A stretch of DNA of 19,542 nucleotides from Candidatus Poseidoniaceae archaeon (GCA_023254445.1 JALRLN010000012.1:1-19542); one strand, 5' to 3'. Positions 6,805-14,780 are shown, numbered from the stretch's first letter. Notes: a model not told the origin generated them from the letters alone. Numbers and translations: made by a program.

Positions 6805-8148
6805 ATGGACGCCCCCGAAGGCAGCACGGTCCGCATCCACGTCGAAGGACCGACCGGAGCGACAAGCGTGACGGGCCAGGTGATCCCAGCGGCCGCACCG
6901 GGGTACCTCACGCTGAAGCTCGTCAACGGGTACAACGTCAGCCACCTCACCTCAGCGGTGACCTCCGTTGAACTGCTCGCTGGACCTTCACCTGCCGTCA
7001 CGACCGCAAGCGACGCCACCCCCGAATCCGCAGACCTGCCGCACGTCCGCATTGTGCACACTGGAGGCACCATCGCCTCCAAAGTCGACTACAGCACAGG
7101 CGCAGTTTCGGCACGCTTTGAGCCGAGTGAACTGCTCACGAGCGTTCCAGAATTGGCCAACATGGCCAACATCTCCGCGGAGAAAGTCGGGAACTTGTTC
7201 TCCGACGACCTTCGACCGAAGCATTGGAACGCCATCGCCGAGGCATGCGCGCGTGCCTTCGCAGACGGTGCCCGGGGCGTTGTCGTGACCCACGGCACGG
7301 ACACGCTCCACTACACCGCTGCCGCCCTGTCCTTTGCTTTCGCAGGTGAAGGTGGACGACCCGCTGGTCCGATTGTGCTGGTCGGCTCCCAGCGTTCACC
7401 CGACCGCGGTTCCAGCGACGCCCCGGAGAACTTGATGGCGGCGGTGCACTGGGCAGCAAACGGACCCTTGCCCCTTGGCGTCGCAGGTGACGCGGCCGTT
7501 GTCGTGATGCATCGTTCCTCGGACGACGGGGTGGCCAACGTCCTGCCTGGCGTCGCGACCCGCAAGATGCATTCGACGCGACGCGATGCGTTCCGGGCCC
7601 TGAACGCCGAACCCTTGGCCACGATCAACGTCACGTCCATCCCGGCCACCGTTGACCTTCAGGACGGCTACGAAGCCGCTCGGTCCGATGCTGTGGACCG
7701 GCCGGTCACCGGAACGCCAACGCCCTACCTTGCAGACCTCAACCTCCCGCACGTCGTGGCCTCGCCTTGGCTGAGGGCCGACCACATCGAAAGCCTCGCA
7801 GCAACGGGCCCGGCAGCCATCATCGTTCACGGAACTGGGCTCGGCCACCTTCCGATTTCAGACCCTAACGGTGACCTTCCCGAGAACAAGGAGGTTTGGA
7901 AGGTGCTGATGCGGGCGTCGAACCGCAGGCTGCCCATCGTGGTCACCACCCAGTGCATCGAAGGCCCAGTTGACATGAACGTGTACGCCAAAGGCCGTGA
8001 GCAACGGTCGTTGAACGTGCTTGGGCACGGCATCAGCAGCGTTCCTGAGACCACCGCCATCAAAGTGCATCACCTGCTGAGCCGCGGCCTCGACCTCCAT
8101 GAGCACTTGACCACGGACCTGTGCGGCGAAAACCCCGTTCGGTATTGA
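6805..8148 (+). CDS. gatD: Glutamyl-tRNA(Gln) amidotransferase subunit D
   Basis: GatD is the asparaginase-like subunit of archaeal GatDE. It releases ammonia from glutamine, which GatE uses to convert Glu-tRNA(Gln) into Gln-tRNA(Gln). The protein has an N-terminal beta-barrel AnsA-like adaptor (about 60 residues, including LKLVNGYNVSH) and then a type-I asparaginase fold. It has both catalytic Thr motifs, HTGGTIAS and THGTDT, plus KMHSTRRDAFR and GTGLGH. Length is 447 residues, normal for the family (about 420-450). ATG 6778 would add nine residues; 6805 fits promoter spacing. gatE is not in the window. The gene follows tRNA-Met by under 50 nt, so it may also be read through from the tRNA promoter. 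Confidence 0.95.
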   Translation: MDAPEGSTVRIHVEGPTGATSVTGQVIPAAAPGYLTLKLVNGYNVSHLTSAVTSVELLAGPSPAVTTASDATPESADLPHVRIVHTGGTIASKVDYSTGAVSARFEPSELLTSVPELANMANISAEKVGNLFSDDLRPKHWNAIAEACARAFADGARGVVVTHGTDTLHYTAAALSFAFAGEGGRPAGPIVLVGSQRSPDRGSSDAPENLMAAVHWAANGPLPLGVAGDAAVVVMHRSSDDGVANVLPGVATRKMHSTRRDAFRALNAEPLATINVTSIPATVDLQDGYEAARSDAVDRPVTGTPTPYLADLNLPHVVASPWLRADHIESLAATGPAAIIVHGTGLGHLPISDPNGDLPENKEVWKVLMRASNRRLPIVVTTQCIEGPVDMNVYAKGREQRSLNVLGHGISSVPETTAIKVHHLLSRGLDLHEHLTTDLCGENPVRY

Positions 8149-8157
8149 GCCGAGCAC

Positions 8158-8163
8158 ATCAAG
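8158..8163 (+). promoter_or_regulatory. Putative leaderless promoter element of the carboxyltransferase gene
   Basis: ATCAAG is centred 26.5 nt upstream of the ATG at 8187, in the 38-nt gap after gatD. No Shine-Dalgarno is present, so independent leaderless transcription is possible despite the short gap. Confidence 0.3.
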
Positions 8164-8186
8164 AACCGACTGTCCGAACACGCCCC

Positions 8187-9749
8187 ATGGAGGGTGTCAA
8201 CGACGGGCGCCTTAGGGACCTTCGCGACCGGCGGCTCGCCCTGTCAAAGGGCGGAGGTGCGAGGAAACTCGAAGCCATCCGAGCCACCGGTCGAGGGACG
8301 GCCCGCGACCGGATCGCGATGCTGCTGGACGAAGGGTCGTTCATCGAACTTGACGCGTTTGTCACGCACCGCACGTCGGACCACGGCATGCACCTGCACC
8401 CGTCCGCCGGCGACGGCGTGGTCGCCGGCCATGGGACCATCGACGGTCGGCGTGTGTATTGCTTCAGCCAAGATTTCAGCGTGCATGGAGGAAGCATGGG
8501 CGAAATGCACGCGCGGAAAATCGCGAAAGTGGTCGAAATGGCAGAGCGTGCCCGCTCCCCCTTGGTGGGCATTTGGGACGGAGGTGGCCAACGTGCTCAC
8601 GACGGGATTGCAGCCCTCGGAGGAACAGGCGAACTGCTTGACCGTATGGTGCAATGCAGCGGCCGAATCCCCATGCTCAGCCTCGTCCTCGGCCCCGTTG
8701 TGGGCGTCAGTGCCCTCGCTGCTTCCTTGGCGGACTTCACCGTCCTCGGGGAGGAGCACGGCCAACTCTTCCTGTCGTCACCGTTGGAAACCCCAGAGGT
8801 GGCTTCCGGCGAGGTCGATGCAGCAGGACTTGGCGGAGCATCGCTGCACGCCTCTCGAAGCGGGGTGGCCTGCCTTGTCGCCGAGGACGAAGACGACGCC
8901 TTCGCCATCGCTGCAGACCTGCTCTCCTTCCTTCCTGACCACAACGATGCGCAGCCCCCCGTCGAAGCCACCGCGGATCCGAACGATCGGCTCACGCCCG
9001 AACTCGAAGGTATCGTTCCGGACAACCCCAACAAGCCCTACGACATGACCGACGTGATTCGCTCCGTTGTGGACGACGGACGGTTCGTGGAACTTTTCGG
9101 AGGCTACGCGGAGAACATCGTCATCGGCTTCGCGCGCCTTGGCGGCCGATCGGTCGGCGTGGTGGGAAACCAACCGAAGGTCTTGGCAGGTTGCCTTGAC
9201 ATCGATGCGTCGGTGAAGGCTGCGCGGTTCATTCGAACCTGTGATGCGTTCAACATCCCCCTTGTCACCGTCGAAGACGTCCCCGGATTCTTGCCTGGTG
9301 TGGTGCAGGAATGGGGAGGGATCATCCGCCACGGCGCCAAACTGCTCTTCGCCTACGCAGAAGCCACCGTTCCTAAGCTCACGCTCGTGACCCGAAAGGC
9401 CTACGGCGGCGCGTATTTGGCCATGTCGTGCAAGCACTTGGCCAGCGATTACAACGTGGCGTGGCCAACGGCTGAGTTGGCCGTCATGGGGGCCGAAGGA
9501 GCGGTCAACATCATCCATCGTCGGGAAATTGCTGCCGCCGAGGAAGGTCAACAGGAAGCCGTACGCCAATCGCTCATCGCGGAGTACAAGGCGAAGTTTG
9601 GCGACCCCTACGTTGCTGCACGCAACGGATGGCTCGACGACGTCATCGAGCCAAGCGAGTCTCGGCTTCGGCTCATTCGCGCGCTTGACGTGCTGGCGTC
9701 AAAGCGTGAATGGACACCACCGCGTAAGCACGGCAACATTCCGCTGTGA
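8187..9749 (+). CDS. pccB: Acyl-CoA carboxylase carboxyltransferase subunit (propionyl-CoA carboxylase beta type)
   Basis: This 520-residue carboxyltransferase moves CO2 from carboxybiotin to an acyl-CoA, classically propionyl-CoA to methylmalonyl-CoA. Visible are TARDRIAMLLDEGSFIELD (38-56), FSQDFSVHGGSMGE (93-106) and a strongly canonical C-terminal half: ANIVIGFARLGGR-like segment (309-321), NQPKVLAG (328-335), DVPGFLPG (364-371), RKAYGGAY (403-410) and AWPTAELAVMGAEGAVNI (425-442). The N-terminal CoA-binding half is less typical: the usual SGGARIQEG is GGGQRAHDG, and GPCAGGAVY-like is GPVVGVSAL. The start is where family homology begins; an in-frame start at 8121 would overlap gatD. The biotin carboxylase and biotin carrier are not in the window. 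The exact acyl-CoA substrate is uncertain. Confidence 0.9.
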   Translation: MEGVNDGRLRDLRDRRLALSKGGGARKLEAIRATGRGTARDRIAMLLDEGSFIELDAFVTHRTSDHGMHLHPSAGDGVVAGHGTIDGRRVYCFSQDFSVHGGSMGEMHARKIAKVVEMAERARSPLVGIWDGGGQRAHDGIAALGGTGELLDRMVQCSGRIPMLSLVLGPVVGVSALAASLADFTVLGEEHGQLFLSSPLETPEVASGEVDAAGLGGASLHASRSGVACLVAEDEDDAFAIAADLLSFLPDHNDAQPPVEATADPNDRLTPELEGIVPDNPNKPYDMTDVIRSVVDDGRFVELFGGYAENIVIGFARLGGRSVGVVGNQPKVLAGCLDIDASVKAARFIRTCDAFNIPLVTVEDVPGFLPGVVQEWGGIIRHGAKLLFAYAEATVPKLTLVTRKAYGGAYLAMSCKHLASDYNVAWPTAELAVMGAEGAVNIIHRREIAAAEEGQQEAVRQSLIAEYKAKFGDPYVAARNGWLDDVIEPSESRLRLIRALDVLASKREWTPPRKHGNIPL

Positions 9750-12455
9750 TCACGGTTGCTTGCCCGCAGCCCGCTCGAGCAGCCCCTTCGGTGCTTGAGG
9801 CGGTTCCTGTGTCAGGGGCGCACTCCCTCCCCCTCGCCGGGCCAACAGGACGAGGGCCAATGCGACCAGCACCCCTGCAACGAGCATCAACGGAGTTGTG
9901 TTCAGCGAGGCCCCCTCGTCGTTCGAGGAGGGTGCAGCGACGCCGCTCACGTCGAGCGCTTGCACGTAGGTGGGCGCCTCGTCCAGATCGGGGCGCTCTT
10001 CCACCACCCGCAACACGAGGCCGTCGAGGCGCACACCTGTGAGCCCCCACACCCCGTCGCAGGTGACCGCCCATGCCGGCGAGGAACCCATGCTGTCGAC
10101 CAAGGGCGGGCCACAGGTCACGGTTCCTGCCAGCACCAACGGGGCACCCGTGGCGTCGACCACGGTCGCGACGAAGGATGCGTTCGACATGTCGTCGGGG
10201 TCGACCACCGTCCATCGGACGTCCAGTTGATCCCCGGTGCTCGTCGTGGCGGTCACGGACCGAAGCGAGCCTGCGTCTTCAACAGCCGCGACAACAACCT
10301 GCGTGATCATGTCCAACGATTCGTTGCCCGTGCTCATGCGGATGGTGAGGCCGAGATGGCCGTTGGCGTGCGCCAAGGGGGCGAGCGTGAGTTCCGTGCC
10401 CACCAAGCCCAGGCTGAGCAATTCCTGGTCGTCCGGAACTCCGAGCAGGGTGAAGGAGGGAGCGACGCCGTCAGGGTCCCACCCCAGACTGGACAAGTCC
10501 ACCGTCGTGGGCACGTCTTCCACGAGGTCAATCACCAGCGACGTGACGTTCCAACGAAGCGGGTCATCAACCCCCTCCACCACCACCGGCACCTCAAGGA
10601 CGACAGGTTCCGTGGACCCGTCCCCGACCGTCACCTCGAGCATCGTCGACCCAAAGGCGTCCGGCAGCGGCGTCACGTGCAGCAGTGCGCCGTCCACAGC
10701 CACGTGAACCGGTCCAACCGTGAGGTTCGTGCCGCCACCTACGGACGAGACCAGAGGCGCTCCTTCCGGGTCGGCCGCGTAGGCGCTGAGGTTGACCGTT
10801 CGAACGCTTTCGTCCTCGCTCATCACCACCGTCGTCGGTGCAGCAAGCACCTCGACGGGATTGTCGACAGGCTCCATGACCACTTCAAGTTCAAGCACCA
10901 GGGGACGTGCATCGCCAACCGCTTCCAAGGACACGTTGAGCCGCCCCACGCCTTCCCAGTCATCGGTTGAAGCATCGCTGACGACCACGCGTTGGCCGTT
11001 GTCAACGATTGAGGGCGAAAACCGCGAGGCGTCCGGTCCAACCGACGTGGCCGCTGTGAAGCGAACGTCGGTTCCGTCTGGGTCCGTGGCCAACGAGGAG
11101 GCGTCCACCGAGGTCTGCGAGCCTTGCTCGAGGGAAAGGACCGGGAGCGGCAGGACCGGCATGAGGGCCCCGTTGCTGCGCAACAACGGCACGTCGGCAT
11201 ACGCAGGCACGCCATCGACGTACACGCTCAGCCTGACGTCAAACGGACCGGGTTCGAGGGCGGACGGGTCCAAACTGCACGACGCTTCACCGGCCTCACT
11301 GATGCTGCCGTCCGAGCGAATGGACGCACCGAGCACTTCGCATTCCACCACGACCGTTCGTCCTTCGGAAGAGATGTTTGCACCGTCCCACACGCCGACG
11401 TCCGCCGTGAACTCCACATGACCGCCCATGCCGTGGCTGCTGTACGCGCTTGGGCCGTGCAGGTTGAAGCGAAGCAGCCGGGAATGCAGGAGGTCTTCGT
11501 CCACGTACGCGTCAGGATCGCTGACGGTCATGCCATCAGCGGCGCGGTTGAAGGCTTGGGGAAATGCATCCAGGTCCCCCTTGGTGGTGAGGTCAAGCAA
11601 GGCCACGACATGCGCTGCAGCGATGCTGATTTGCTCTTCCTGCGTGAGGGTGGCGTCCCCGTCACCGAACTCGAAGAAACCGGTCTCGTCCTGCCATTGG
11701 TGATGGTTGGCCCCCAGCACGGTCATCACGTGGAACCCGAGGTGCACTCCCCCGTTGAGCAAGGGCAAGACGTTCTCACCGACAGGCGCGATGTCGTCGA
11801 CGCTGCCGGTGATGAGCAGCGCCACGCGTTGGCCAAGCCACGTCATGGCTTCCGCTTCCGCTGACGGCCCGTCCCCATCAACGAGCGTCCCATCGTCGTC
11901 AAGGCCCAAACCGAACAGAGCGTCGGGGGCAGCATGGCCGCGCTCGTCAGCATCCCAGTCCGCAGAGAGCACCAACGCAGACATGGCTCCCGTCCCGTGT
12001 CCACCGAGCGACCAGCGGGCGGAGAGCCCGCCTTGGGCCCCGGCCACAGACCCGTCACCAGCGTTCACCTGAACCAACCGGTCCAGCAGGACGGTGAGGC
12101 CTTGCGCATCCGGGGGCACACCATCGGACACCGCCACGGCATGACCGCGTTCCACAAGCGCCGCGGCCAGGAGGTCGTAGGAGGCAGCGTCTTCACCGTC
12201 GTCTGGGAGGAACAGAACGGTCGTGAACGGCCCGTTGCCAGCCATGGTGGCGTCTTCGCCTTCCTCCATCGCCGGGTAATGCAGGCGAAGGGTCAACCCC
12301 GGCGCCCCGTCCACAGGAAGGTCCGTCCAACCGACAGGAAAGTCAGGTCCATCGTGCGGCGTTGCGTCGTAGACCTCCGGAGGGGGGAGGGCCGTCGTCG
12401 CTGGGAGCAGCACCACAAGCGCCGCCAGCATCATGGCACGCCACGGGCGCTTCAT
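9750..12455 (-). CDS. Surface-anchored protein: alpha/beta-hydrolase-like head, cadherin/Ig-like repeats, C-terminal TM
   Basis: A 901-residue protein. Residues 1-22 are a signal peptide (MKRPWR followed by a hydrophobic core). Residues about 40-290 resemble the dienelactone-hydrolase/PAF-acetylhydrolase branch of the alpha/beta hydrolases, with candidate acid Asp220/221 (GSVDD) and His251/252 (NHHQW). The nucleophile elbow reads GHGTG (152-156) instead of GHSxG, so the serine is missing and it may be a non-catalytic binding domain. Several beta modules follow, at least three with cadherin/Ig-like openings such as VEDVPTTVDL and DESVRTVNL plus DPDG or DPEG, about 105 residues apart. A TM helix (LMLVAGVLVALALVLLA) and a short Pro-rich cytoplasmic tail end the protein. 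ATG 12455 is chosen because the signal peptide starts there. It lies 40 nt downstream of aroE. Confidence 0.85.
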   Translation of the reverse strand: MKRPWRAMMLAALVVLLPATTALPPPEVYDATPHDGPDFPVGWTDLPVDGAPGLTLRLHYPAMEEGEDATMAGNGPFTTVLFLPDDGEDAASYDLLAAALVERGHAVAVSDGVPPDAQGLTVLLDRLVQVNAGDGSVAGAQGGLSARWSLGGHGTGAMSALVLSADWDADERGHAAPDALFGLGLDDDGTLVDGDGPSAEAEAMTWLGQRVALLITGSVDDIAPVGENVLPLLNGGVHLGFHVMTVLGANHHQWQDETGFFEFGDGDATLTQEEQISIAAAHVVALLDLTTKGDLDAFPQAFNRAADGMTVSDPDAYVDEDLLHSRLLRFNLHGPSAYSSHGMGGHVEFTADVGVWDGANISSEGRTVVVECEVLGASIRSDGSISEAGEASCSLDPSALEPGPFDVRLSVYVDGVPAYADVPLLRSNGALMPVLPLPVLSLEQGSQTSVDASSLATDPDGTDVRFTAATSVGPDASRFSPSIVDNGQRVVVSDASTDDWEGVGRLNVSLEAVGDARPLVLELEVVMEPVDNPVEVLAAPTTVVMSEDESVRTVNLSAYAADPEGAPLVSSVGGGTNLTVGPVHVAVDGALLHVTPLPDAFGSTMLEVTVGDGSTEPVVLEVPVVVEGVDDPLRWNVTSLVIDLVEDVPTTVDLSSLGWDPDGVAPSFTLLGVPDDQELLSLGLVGTELTLAPLAHANGHLGLTIRMSTGNESLDMITQVVVAAVEDAGSLRSVTATTSTGDQLDVRWTVVDPDDMSNASFVATVVDATGAPLVLAGTVTCGPPLVDSMGSSPAWAVTCDGVWGLTGVRLDGLVLRVVEERPDLDEAPTYVQALDVSGVAAPSSNDEGASLNTTPLMLVAGVLVALALVLLARRGGGSAPLTQEPPQAPKGLLERAAGKQP

Positions 12456-12477
12456 CGGGTGATGCTCAAGCCGGCGC

Positions 12478-12483
12478 GATTTG
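12478..12483 (-). promoter_or_regulatory. Putative leaderless promoter element of the hydrolase-like surface protein
   Basis: CAAATC on the minus strand, the AT-richest patch nearby, is centred 25.5 nt upstream of the ATG at 12455, between aroE and this gene. It would allow transcription separate from aroE. Confidence 0.3.
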
Positions 12484-12495
12484 GACCTTGGCCCA

Positions 12496-13392
12496 TCAGG
12501 CATCAAGCACGCCTGCGCCGAGCCATGCTTCCAAGGCAAGGAGGTCCGCGACCAAGCGAGGCAGGTCGGGCAGGAAAGGAGCAACGTCAGGAGCCCAACA
12601 CCGAGACCACGCCTCAAGGTGTTGCGCTGCGAGCATCCATCGCCCATCGATCTCGGAAGACGTCAACCCTCCGCCACCACGAGGCGTATCGCCGACCCGG
12701 TACACCGGAAACAGCACGCAAGGTGCGTCAAGGTGGCCTTTGCCACCGTCCACGTCAACGCCGAAGGCCGCACCATGGGTCGCAACGGCGTCTTCTGGAA
12801 GACCGGAAAGGGCCCGCCGCCCCGGGACGGGAAGGACGCGACCGCCGGCTTCCACCCATGCCTGTGCGATGGACCGGGCGGCACCGCCACCCCCCCGAAG
12901 GGCCACAACCGCGCCGCTGTCGACGGACACGCCCAGCAATCGAGCCACACGGACGACCGCACGCCCATCCGTCGACATGGCCTCCACCCGGCCATCCAGC
13001 ACGCGAAGCGTGTTGACGCTTCGAACATCCTTGCTCGCATCGAGGTGGTCCCATGCACCAAGGTCGTGCTTAAGGGGCGACGTCAGACTCAACCACAACG
13101 CGCCGTCCCGAGGCAGGCTCACCCCTGCGCCCTCGTTTGACGTCTCAGTTGAAGCACGGACGACGTCGACCGCGGCCCTTGCAAGGGCAGAACGCTGCTG
13201 AGGCGGACCAGACATTAACGCGCGAAGTGCCTCGCCGACCTGCGTGGCGTTCAATCGGAACGAATCGGTCTGATCGACATCGATGCCTTTCACACCACGC
13301 CGGGCGAGGTGAGCCACCACGAGATGAAACAGATGAGGTGATGCTGAACCATCGATGGGGTGGCCGGCCACGGCGAAGGTGGTCCGGACCAT
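12496..13392 (-). CDS. aroE: Shikimate dehydrogenase, divergent
   Basis: The enzyme reduces 3-dehydroshikimate to shikimate with NADPH in aromatic amino-acid synthesis. Of 298 residues, recognisable family positions are the substrate-binding SxS (Ser16/Ser18 in GSASP), catalytic Lys108 (SPLKHD), Asn127 (SVNTL), Asp142 (STDG), the dinucleotide loop GGGGAA (167-172) and Gln258 in the C-terminal helix (AAQHLEAW). Two oddities: about 30 extra residues before the catalytic-lysine strand (roughly 60-98), and a PGRRAL sequence where NADP-dependent members usually have NRT. Start 13392 places the first beta strand (TTFAVAG) as expected. It is transcribed away from the flotillin cluster. Other shikimate-pathway genes are not nearby. 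Confidence 0.87.
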   Translation of the reverse strand: MVRTTFAVAGHPIDGSASPHLFHLVVAHLARRGVKGIDVDQTDSFRLNATQVGEALRALMSGPPQQRSALARAAVDVVRASTETSNEGAGVSLPRDGALWLSLTSPLKHDLGAWDHLDASKDVRSVNTLRVLDGRVEAMSTDGRAVVRVARLLGVSVDSGAVVALRGGGGAARSIAQAWVEAGGRVLPVPGRRALSGLPEDAVATHGAAFGVDVDGGKGHLDAPCVLFPVYRVGDTPRGGGGLTSSEIDGRWMLAAQHLEAWSRCWAPDVAPFLPDLPRLVADLLALEAWLGAGVLDA

Positions 13393-13414
13393 GATGGTGC
13401 AGCGGGGCGGGCTC

Positions 13415-13420
13415 CTTCAG
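13415..13420 (-). promoter_or_regulatory. Putative leaderless promoter element of aroE
   Basis: CTGAAG on the minus strand is centred 25.5 nt upstream of the aroE ATG at 13392, in the 82-nt divergent region. Confidence 0.3.
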
Positions 13421-13445
13421 GATGTGGTATGAGAACGGCAGAGCA

Positions 13446-13451
13446 TTCAAA
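13446..13451 (+). promoter_or_regulatory. Putative promoter of the flotillin cluster
   Basis: TTCAAA is centred 26.5 nt upstream of the ATG at 13475, and no Shine-Dalgarno precedes that ATG. This fits a leaderless transcript for the first gene of the cluster. Confidence 0.35.
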
Positions 13452-13474
13452 TCAGGCCCTGTCGAAAGAAGACC

Positions 13475-13876
13475 ATGCAACCCATGGCCACGGCTGCTGT
13501 GCAGGCCCGCGACGAAGGGTCCGGCGTGTTCGGTTTCGTGACGGCCCTCGTCACGCTGTACTTCACCGCGGCCATGATGTCGCAGTTCAACGAGGCCTTG
13601 GCCGTGTACGTTGGCCCTTCCATGGCGGTCATCATCGGCACGATTGTGGTGCTCGTGTTCCAATCCAAGAGGAACGTGGCCTCCTTTGAGCAAGGGGGCA
13701 CCTACACCACGCTGGAACGTTCGGTGCTCGAACGCAGCCCCACCGGCGAGCGGGTGGAAGTTCCCGACCTGTCCACCGAGAGCCGGTTTGGTATTCGCTC
13801 GATGATGTTGGTGTACCTCGTCTACGCCATGCTGGTTGGATCGGTGGAAATCTTAGGCGCCGGCCTTCTGTTCTGA
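13475..13876 (+). CDS. Small three-TM membrane protein, first gene of flotillin cluster
   Basis: A 133-residue protein I do not recognise. Hydrophobic spans lie at about 17-36, 45-63 and 108-130. Between spans two and three is a ~45-residue polar loop (QSKRNVASFEQGG, then ERSPTGERVEVPDL), likely cytoplasmic or external depending on topology. An alternative ATG at 13484 would remove three residues; 13475 fits the promoter spacing. It is the first of four same-strand membrane-protein genes ending with flotillin; the next begins 9 nt after its stop, with that gene's Shine-Dalgarno overlapping this stop codon. Co-expression with NfeD-like protein and flotillin suggests a role in the same membrane assembly, by context only. 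Confidence 0.8.
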   Translation: MQPMATAAVQARDEGSGVFGFVTALVTLYFTAAMMSQFNEALAVYVGPSMAVIIGTIVVLVFQSKRNVASFEQGGTYTTLERSVLERSPTGERVEVPDLSTESRFGIRSMMLVYLVYAMLVGSVEILGAGLLF

Positions 13877-13880
13877 GGGA
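13875..13880 (+). promoter_or_regulatory. Shine-Dalgarno deciding a GTG start
   Basis: GAGGGA ends 5 nt before the GTG at 13886 and overlaps the preceding TGA, supporting the non-ATG start and translational coupling. Confidence 0.65.
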
Positions 13881-13885
13881 ACGTT

Positions 13886-14140
13886 GTGGGCGAGGAGAGC
13901 CCAGCCTGGCAAGCGCTTGCCCGGGCGCAAGAAATGGCGGACATCGCTCCATATTACGCCATTGTACGTCGTGGCGGCCTCTTGGTTGCGCTCTTTTTGA
14001 TTGGCCTGGGGACGTGGAGCCTCGGAGCGCCGGATTGGCTCGTGGGGGTGGCCGTTGGGGGCTCGCTTGGCCCCCTCTTCGCCATCGAACGGGTGCTCTT
14101 TGTTCGATGGGCAAACGCTCGTCTTGAGCGGGAATCTTGA
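13886..14140 (+). CDS. Small two-TM membrane protein of flotillin cluster
   Basis: An 84-residue protein starting with GTG. Residues 1-29 are amphipathic and polar (ALARAQEMADIAPYYAIVRR). Two hydrophobic spans follow at about 30-46 and 51-72, then a short basic/acidic tail (ANARLERES). No family is recognised. The start is supported by a well-placed Shine-Dalgarno. The gene is 9 nt after its upstream neighbour and 25 nt before the NfeD-like gene, so it is almost certainly part of the operon. A hairpin of two spans with both ends on one side could make it a small accessory subunit, but this is speculation. Confidence 0.75.
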   Translation: MGEESPAWQALARAQEMADIAPYYAIVRRGGLLVALFLIGLGTWSLGAPDWLVGVAVGGSLGPLFAIERVLFVRWANARLERES

Positions 14141-14154
14141 AGGTCAACAGGAAC

Positions 14155-14160
14155 GAGGTG
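14155..14160 (+). promoter_or_regulatory. Shine-Dalgarno of the NfeD-like gene
   Basis: GAGGTG ends 5 nt before the ATG at 14166. It selects this start over in-frame upstream codons that overlap the preceding gene in another frame. Confidence 0.7.
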
Positions 14161-14165
14161 GGCGC

Positions 14166-14780
14166 ATGGAAATCAGCATCCCCTCCTTCCTTGACTTCAT
14201 CGGTCTCGGCTCCGTGAGCGGCATTGACATCCTCTTCGCGGCCATGGCCGTGATTGGAACGACCCTCTTCCTGCTCTACTTTCTCTTGCTCATCATCGGT
14301 GGATTTGCAGACGGCATCCTTGACGGCGTCTTTGGCTTTGATTTCGACATGGATTCGGGCTTTGCCTTCGAACTTCTGACCTTGCAGGGCATCCTTTCGT
14401 TCATCATGATGTTTGGCATCTTTGGGCTCGCCGTCAGTCAGGCGAACGACAGCACGCTGATGGCGATCGCTGCGGGTACCTTCGCAGGGCTTGTTTCAAT
14501 GTACATCATGGGGAAAGTGTACCACCTCTTCCGTGGGTTGGAATCGGACGGCAACGTGAACCACGACAACGCCGTCGGCGCCCGTGGAGAAGTCTACGTG
14601 ACCATTCCAAAGGGCGGGTCGGGCCAGGTGCAGGTCACCTACCAAAACGCGCTCCGCACGATGTCAGCCCGTGCGAAAAACGGTGATTCAGAACTTGCAT
14701 CGGGGACCATGATCACGGTCGTTGACCGTGTGGGCTCGACCCTCATCGTCGAGCCCATGGCAGGCGATGCAGAGGCTTGA
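14166..14780 (+). CDS. NfeD/YqiJ-like membrane protein (flotillin partner)
   Basis: A 204-residue protein. Three membrane spans lie at about 21-47, 71-91 and 97-117, with an acidic Phe/Gly/Asp-rich loop (53-65) between the first two. Residues about 137-197 form an NfeD-type OB-fold: GARGEVYVTIPKGG, GQVQVTYQ, and the final strands TMITVVD and STLIVEP. Short NfeD proteins of this kind (bacterial YuaF, YqiJ) are typically encoded next to flotillin and are thought to help organise its membrane assemblies. A flotillin gene follows, 48-57 nt downstream depending on its start, matching that arrangement. No ClpP-like protease domain is present, so this is the short NfeD form. The family call rests on the OB-domain pattern, length and neighbour. 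Confidence 0.85.
   Translation: MEISIPSFLDFIGLGSVSGIDILFAAMAVIGTTLFLLYFLLLIIGGFADGILDGVFGFDFDMDSGFAFELLTLQGILSFIMMFGIFGLAVSQANDSTLMAIAAGTFAGLVSMYIMGKVYHLFRGLESDGNVNHDNAVGARGEVYVTIPKGGSGQVQVTYQNALRTMSARAKNGDSELASGTMITVVDRVGSTLIVEPMAGDAEA

Noticed and set aside
8778..9569. 263-codon minus-strand open frame
   Set aside because: It is antisense to the most conserved half of the carboxyltransferase.
9756..10970. 404-codon plus-strand open frame
   Set aside because: It is antisense to the hydrolase-like surface protein, whose signal peptide, repeats and TM anchor form a coherent protein; the plus frame has Arg/His-rich composition and no motif.
11934..13016. 360-codon plus-strand open frame spanning two minus-strand genes
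   Set aside because: It crosses the gene boundary between aroE and the hydrolase-like gene and has no recognisable domain.
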